DNA of 64,000 nt, taken from assembly GCF_032854445.1 (NCBI RefSeq), contig NC_088301.1, positions 56,248,512-56,312,511 on the forward strand, given 5' to 3'. This DNA comes from Liolophura sinensis (lineage: Eukaryota; Mollusca; Polyplacophora; Chitonida; Chitonidae). The notes beneath the pieces are model-generated. The model searched no databases, had not been told where the DNA came from, and saw only the letters and a program-made list of their open reading frames with translations. Each line of letters starts with the position of its first letter. Position 1 is the first letter of the stretch. A program made the position numbers and the translations under genes. Below, in pieces: positions 58,936-64,000 of the stretch.

Positions 58936-61914
58936 TTGTAAGACAAGTATTTGAAGTTAAAGGCTGCATGCGTGACCATGACCCCAAGAAGTTAGGTCTG
59001 CCCATTATCAGAGCGTAATGTCTGTGAGGGCAAAGGACATTGACTAGGATATATGCTGGCAGTGGCAGAATGTTGCAATCACAAGACAAACCAAGTTGGC
59101 TTTTACAGCGTGCCTGCCATCCTCAGACAAGCAGTAGGGCGTCGGATTCTTGATTCACCTCAATATAGCTGCCTACACAATAAACCCACCTGATACCATA
59201 ATTGATTTTTATTTTTAAGGTTTTCTCCACTGATAAAACTGACAAATGTCTTATAAGAAAAGATTTCTTGAGTACAGTGTGGAACACAAATCAAGTATGT
59301 CTGCATCAATAAAACACTGTTTATTTTGCAACGTCCTGACAATAAAAATTTGTTTTCACTACTTTTTATTGGACTCTTTGACAGTTCAGTGACTGTTTTG
59401 CCCTTAAAGTTTGGTGTGTAAAAGTGCACTTTCTGAAGCACACACTTTTGAGGTCAACAGCTAATTTTTTTTTAATTAAAAATTAATAAAACTCTTAAAT
59501 AGGCGTATAAGGTAGGTGAATCAATCAGAATCAAGACAAAATGCTTAACTTCGGTTGAAATACTGTAAATATACTTGTCCAGTGAAGGACAACTTTTCAT
59601 GTATACCGGTAATTTGAAACAGAAAACAGATAACTCATACATTTTAATATTAGTCTGCACATAGTATTTTTATATGTGATGTGGTCACATTAGTTGTGTT
59701 TAATGATTTTTTCTAGACACATATGACATATAAGAACATATAGGCTTCCAAAGGTTTTATCTGCTTGACCAGTATATGAAACTTTATTCTGTGCTAAAAA
59801 GTTAAATAACTATTATAATAAGTCTATTATTTTATAAAATGTTTCACATTAAGCCTGTTGTAGTGTGTACGTAGTTCCAAGATCCAATAAAACAACGCTG
59901 TCCAGGAGTTGCCATCCAAATTGTCTACAGTCTAAAATGAATGTCCTGTTAATGTTAAGTTGACAGCCTATTAACTGGGAAACATTTTGTTAGATTGTTA
60001 TCTGTTTTTCTCTGTTTTTGTAAGACAGGGCTGTGTGTAATTGACTCAGCAGACACTATTGATTGCCTGTCTGGTTATAATAAATTAACATGGCGATATT
60101 TGGTGTCTATGATCTCTGTGATAATGTTCTTTACTGCTAGCGGTTGACATTAAAACAGTACAGCTCATATGTTACAGTCTCTTTCCATTGGATTTCCTTG
60201 GTGATAGATGATCAAACCTTATAATGAAGTAAGAGCATTAGCCAGAAAACCACCAGGAAATGATTTCGTTAGTACATAGCACCGTTGAATAATAAGAGAT
60301 ATGGTCATAGCCTGGGGGAAATAGGAAAGATTGACATCCTGTTGTCTTCCTCTGTTTTACCCGTCCAGTTTATGCAGGATGTGCCATTAAGCCTTTTGGT
60401 ACAGTTCCGAAGTTGTCTCAATTCTTGGTCCGAAAAAAGGAAATAAATACATTGTGTCATTATGAGAAGCCTAAGGGAGGAATAGGGTAACCAGGAACAT
60501 AGCTTCAGGGTACATGAACATGTCCTGTACAGTTCCTCCCTTTTCTAATGGCAACCTCTAAAGTCCTGCTGGAATACTTAGGTGTTTTATTTTTCAGGCC
60601 TAGTATTCTTATCAGCATAAGCCAGTCCAGAAAGAAATGGATATAGGTTTTTTCACATATTGAATGATATTCCAAGTAACCATTGTGTCTGTATCACACA
60701 AGAGTAATACAGGTCCTGTTTGATGTCAGTTTTTTTTTAGATATTATAACCTGTCTTAACCAAGTCTCTGCGTTTCGTGTAGCCCAACACTGTTGATCGA
60801 ATAGTCATAAGTAATTATGTATATTCTGAAAGGTAAAGGACATGTACAAAATACATTTAAAATTTATTTGACTTGCGTGTTAGTGAAAATAAGGAGCAGA
60901 TTGACAAAAATCAATTGTTTTTCAAAATGTCATTTTCTATCTGTAAAATTTGAAAACATACACAATTTTTGATCTGCTTCCACAAAACCTTGCCGGTCTT
61001 ATTTTGCAGTATTTTTCATAAAAGACATTCTCTAGGTTTTAAACCCATAAAGTGATGTCATGTATGAGAAGCATGTTGAAAAATTGACTTACAGAGATTT
61101 GTGGAAGTTCATCCTGGTTTCAGCTACAAATGTATCAAATTGTAGGCATTATTTTGAAAAATATGTGAGGAATAAAAAGTATCTCAGGGAAATGGAGAAA
61201 TTGACCAAAATATCTTGACAGATCTGGTAATTAATTAATTTGCAAATTCATCTTGAACAGGTCAGCCTACTTTTTTTTTACAGTTATATTGCTCTATATG
61301 AAAGCGTAAATAGGTGTTTTACATTGATCGTTTTGAGTAAAACTTGCTTGTCGCCATTGGCACCCCTGTGGGGTAATCAGGCTGTTGTTTTTTAGAACAC
61401 GTATAAGGCCTACACTGCTTGCTTGGGCAGAGGTTTGCACAAGCAGTGATTCACAGTTAATAGATATATGCTAGCAGGAAACAGCATTTACCAGAGGCAC
61501 GTCTTTTTACAGCAGTTAATCTTCACCAAGGGTTTAAAGCCTTGGTTCACAAGAAGTTCTGCTTTTTGTCAAATTTAATGTATTGAAATTTGCGTATTAA
61601 TGTATTCAAATTTGGGTTTATCCCTAAGTGAGAGGAGAGGTATAAGACAAAGGAGAATAAAAAATTAAAGATAAGGAAAATGTGAAGAGGAAATGCGACA
61701 TGAAACAAAGAAAAAAAGCTGATTTTTAGGACTAGTATTTTTAAAACCCAACACAAATTCCACTTCATGAACATGCAGGATTGAATACAAGAGTGGCATT
61801 TCAGACAAGTGTACAAGGACTGTAGCTGTGTAACCATTCCCAAACTGATATGGATGACAAGATATGGATATTCAAACTTTACACATGTACTTTTACATGC
61901 CATCAAAAATACCT

Positions 61915-62105
61915 ACATGTAATTCTTCAACCTTTTTAACCGTCTCTCCAACCAATATTTTGAAAAATATGGAGAGAACTGGGGTACAGAGAAATAATTT
62001 ATGCTGTTTAATGAAGCCAGCATCTTTAGTTTCACTTTCATACTAATTGTATGCATAAATTTCTCTGAAAAAAAGTGTTTTAGTGGTTGAAAAGGCTGAA
62101 GATTT
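61915..62105. repeat. MITE copy 4 (degenerate)
   Basis: Left end TGTAATTCTTCAACCTTTTT. Right end GTTGAAAAGGCTGAAGATTT. The interior is largely replaced. It lies about 230 bp upstream of exon 2 of the paralogue. Confidence 0.6.
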
Positions 62106-62336
62106 ACACTACGTAAATGAGTATTGTTAGTTATTTTAATATTTTGAGAACACCAGGTTCAACAGGACTTCCGGTGTGAATTCTTGTAGAATTTGATATA
62201 TTTTTTTCTGCTTGAGTTGACATTTGAAAATATACCAGGAGCAAACACAAAGTCCAGTTTTATTGTGGAAAGTTAAAACACAAGCACTTCTTACTTTGTT
62301 CATACATGTGTAATGTACTTTTTTTTTTCTTTTCAG

Positions 62337-62364
62337 CCTAACCTGCAGTGTGAAGTGTTAGAGA
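62337..62364 (+). CDS. IL-17R-like paralogue, exon 2 (partial gene, continues right)
   Basis: A 28-nt exon after a long pyrimidine tract and TTTTCAG, with a GTAAGT donor. It enters in phase 0 and leaves in phase 1. It encodes PNLQCEVLE. With the last residues of exon 1 this reads YQPNLQCEV, close to the SQPGLNCTV start of the vertebrate IL17RA ectodomain and parallel to ADLHCSV in the minus-strand gene. The third exon is not visible before the window ends. Confidence 0.65.
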
Positions 62365-64000
62365 GTAAGTACATATAGATTTGTAGATGTATGTAGCATG
62401 TCTGTATGAATGGCTATTTAGATATCAAAATGAACTCATATAAGGAGTTAGTTTCAAATTACCTTATTTTCTTCATACTACAAACATGTTGTGTCACTAA
62501 TCAGCATTTTACAAAGCAGTGCAATATTTCCTGACAAAAGCGTTTGTTTTTGGTGATACAGTGGTGCAAAGCTACATGTAAAAGCCATATGGCTTATAGC
62601 TTAACATATCATATAACTTCACTGCCCTGTAGCCCTATTGTTGCTGTAATGTATGCTGCATCAGGTTATACAGTAAATAGGAACTGTGAATGTATGTACC
62701 CTCAACCTTTTCGCATATCAAAGAACAAATTTTAGTTCAATTTATGCACATTTTTAATGTGATTTTGGAGACAAAACTGCATTGGTTGGCTTGGCTAGTT
62801 TCAGGGTTTGACAAAAAGTATAGTAGTATCAATCAACACAAAATAATGCCAAAATATACTTAATTCAGAATATACTTAAATAAACGCCTTATAAACATGT
62901 GAAAAGGTTGAAGAATTACAGTATGTGCATGTTTCTTCTTGTGAGTAGTTTTTAATCTTAGAAGTCCCCAAGTTGTGGTATATGTGATTGAAGCAGGCAT
63001 TTTTCTTTGTTAGTCCAAAATGTAGCGCTGAAATGAAAGCACTGAAAACATTGTTGCGGAATCAAGGTCCTTGTATCAGAGAACAGTTTTAGGCTTTGCA
63101 CAGGGTCAGCTTTTAATTTCATTGGTGCTCAGAGGAGTAAGCTTGTGTGTTAGGTACACCTTTCAATCATTGTCTTGCATATTTAATTACAAATCTGTTT
63201 TAATGTGCCAGAAATAGAGAAGTTTGCCTTTCACTTCCCTTGACCCTGCTTGCCATACCCAATTGCCCACCACCCCCAACTCCACCCCTTACTTTCCTTC
63301 AACCCTTCCCCAACCATCACAACACAGTTACCCCCACACACAGGCATACACTCATCCACACATTGTGTTTTCGTCATTATCATCTCATGTCTTGGACAGC
63401 CTGGATGTAACTGCACTCTATATTCATTCCCATTTTTTACATAAGTGTTTTTGAGAAGGACGAGCATTAAGTGGAATATCCTATAAATCAGAAATTATAT
63501 GATGTAGTTTTGTTTTTTCTTCTTGTCAAGCAAGATTAGGTCACGAATTCAATAAGAACAAGTTTAGACTGAACTGACATGGAATGTAGGCCACTATGTG
63601 TTTACTGGGAGGCTAAAATGGTGTGAATAATATAACCCTTGACGTTGCCCTGAGCGAGGTTTATGTACATATACAAGTTTTATAAAGTATATGATAAATT
63701 ATGTAAATGTACAAATGTGACCAGTGTGGGCATTCTGGTACATCAGTTGGAGCTAATTCAAACAATTTACAACCCGGTATTCAGTTTACTCATAACTGAG
63801 CCCTTATACAGCTTTGTAGGCAGTAGGACTTTGTTATGAGAAATGTAAGAAAAGAAGACATATATAAAGGAGCCCAAAGTGTTTAGGCGTGTTTTGTTAG
63901 GTTCTGTCAACAGCTGAATAAGGGGCGTTGTACATGTGCGAGGAAAACCCATGGGGATAAACATTTTTTATGTTACCTGGTAATTTAAAATTTCATACAA
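62365..64000. other. Intron 2 of the paralogue (to window edge)
   Basis: Contains MITE copy 5 and a C-rich, CCCCAACTCCACCCC-type low-complexity tract near 63250-63360. No further exon could be supported. Confidence 0.5.
62695..62923 (-). repeat. MITE copy 5
   Basis: CCTCAACCTTTTCGCATATC at the left and AAAAGGTTGAAGAATTACAG at the right, with the GCATTGGTTGGCTTGGC interior. It is the same orientation as copy 3. Confidence 0.75.

Larger units (their letters stand above)
57361..62336. other. Intron 1 of the plus-strand paralogue
   Basis: Five kb containing the foldback repeat at 58436 and a MITE copy at 61915. An 18-bp direct duplication (ATTATCGCATCGGCAT-type) lies at 57900-57945. Elsewhere it is AT-rich with no exon recognised. 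Confidence 0.55.

Overview
The window is eukaryotic nuclear DNA: AT-rich, intron-dense and full of decayed transposable elements. Two tRNA-derived SINE families, a tyrosine-recombinase retrotransposon and the type of immune receptor present suggest a lophotrochozoan, most likely a marine mollusc. The species cannot be named from sequence alone.

The main content is one nearly complete gene on the minus strand (start codon at 44856, stop at 5171). It is rebuilt here from eleven exons joined by matching splice phases. The exons total 2142 nt, giving a 713-residue model: signal peptide, two fibronectin-III-like extracellular domains, one transmembrane helix and a cytoplasmic SEFIR domain. This is the architecture of an interleukin-17 receptor. 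About 12.4 kb upstream, on the plus strand, a second gene begins (57232) with the same opening: a phase-0 signal-peptide exon followed by a very short phase 0-to-1 exon carrying an x-L-x-C-x-V motif. It runs off the right edge. I read the two as divergent (head-to-head) IL-17-receptor-like paralogues.

Region by region. 1-5170: 3' flank with SINEs and an interspersed repeat. 5171-6174: last exon (SEFIR and tail). 6175-14203: intron with a 45-bp and a 44-bp tandem repeat. 14204-15248: transmembrane and stalk exons. 15.5-20.0 kb: a decayed Ngaro/DIRS-type element in the next intron. 20.1-21.3 kb: a TTAA-type DNA element ending about 30 bp from an exon. 21.4-25.6 kb: five ectodomain exons. 26.2-27.06 kb: a second, inverted TTAA element. 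31.0-31.1 kb: an ectodomain exon. 32.47-36.52 kb: a broken Ty3-like LTR element. 37.06 kb: short exon 2. 41.5-42.0 kb: a 19-bp satellite. 42.66-42.81 kb: a possible alternative, stop-containing exon 2. 44.76-44.86 kb: exon 1. 45.29-45.94 kb: a Harbinger-type element. 46-57 kb: intergenic, with SINEs, a hAT-like element and a 1.8-kb minisatellite. 57.23-64 kb: start of the paralogue.

In this copy of the main gene, exon 7 contains an in-frame stop and needs two compensating frame changes to keep recognisable receptor sequence. This may be an assembly indel or real decay. No bacterial-type genes, rRNA or CRISPR array were seen.
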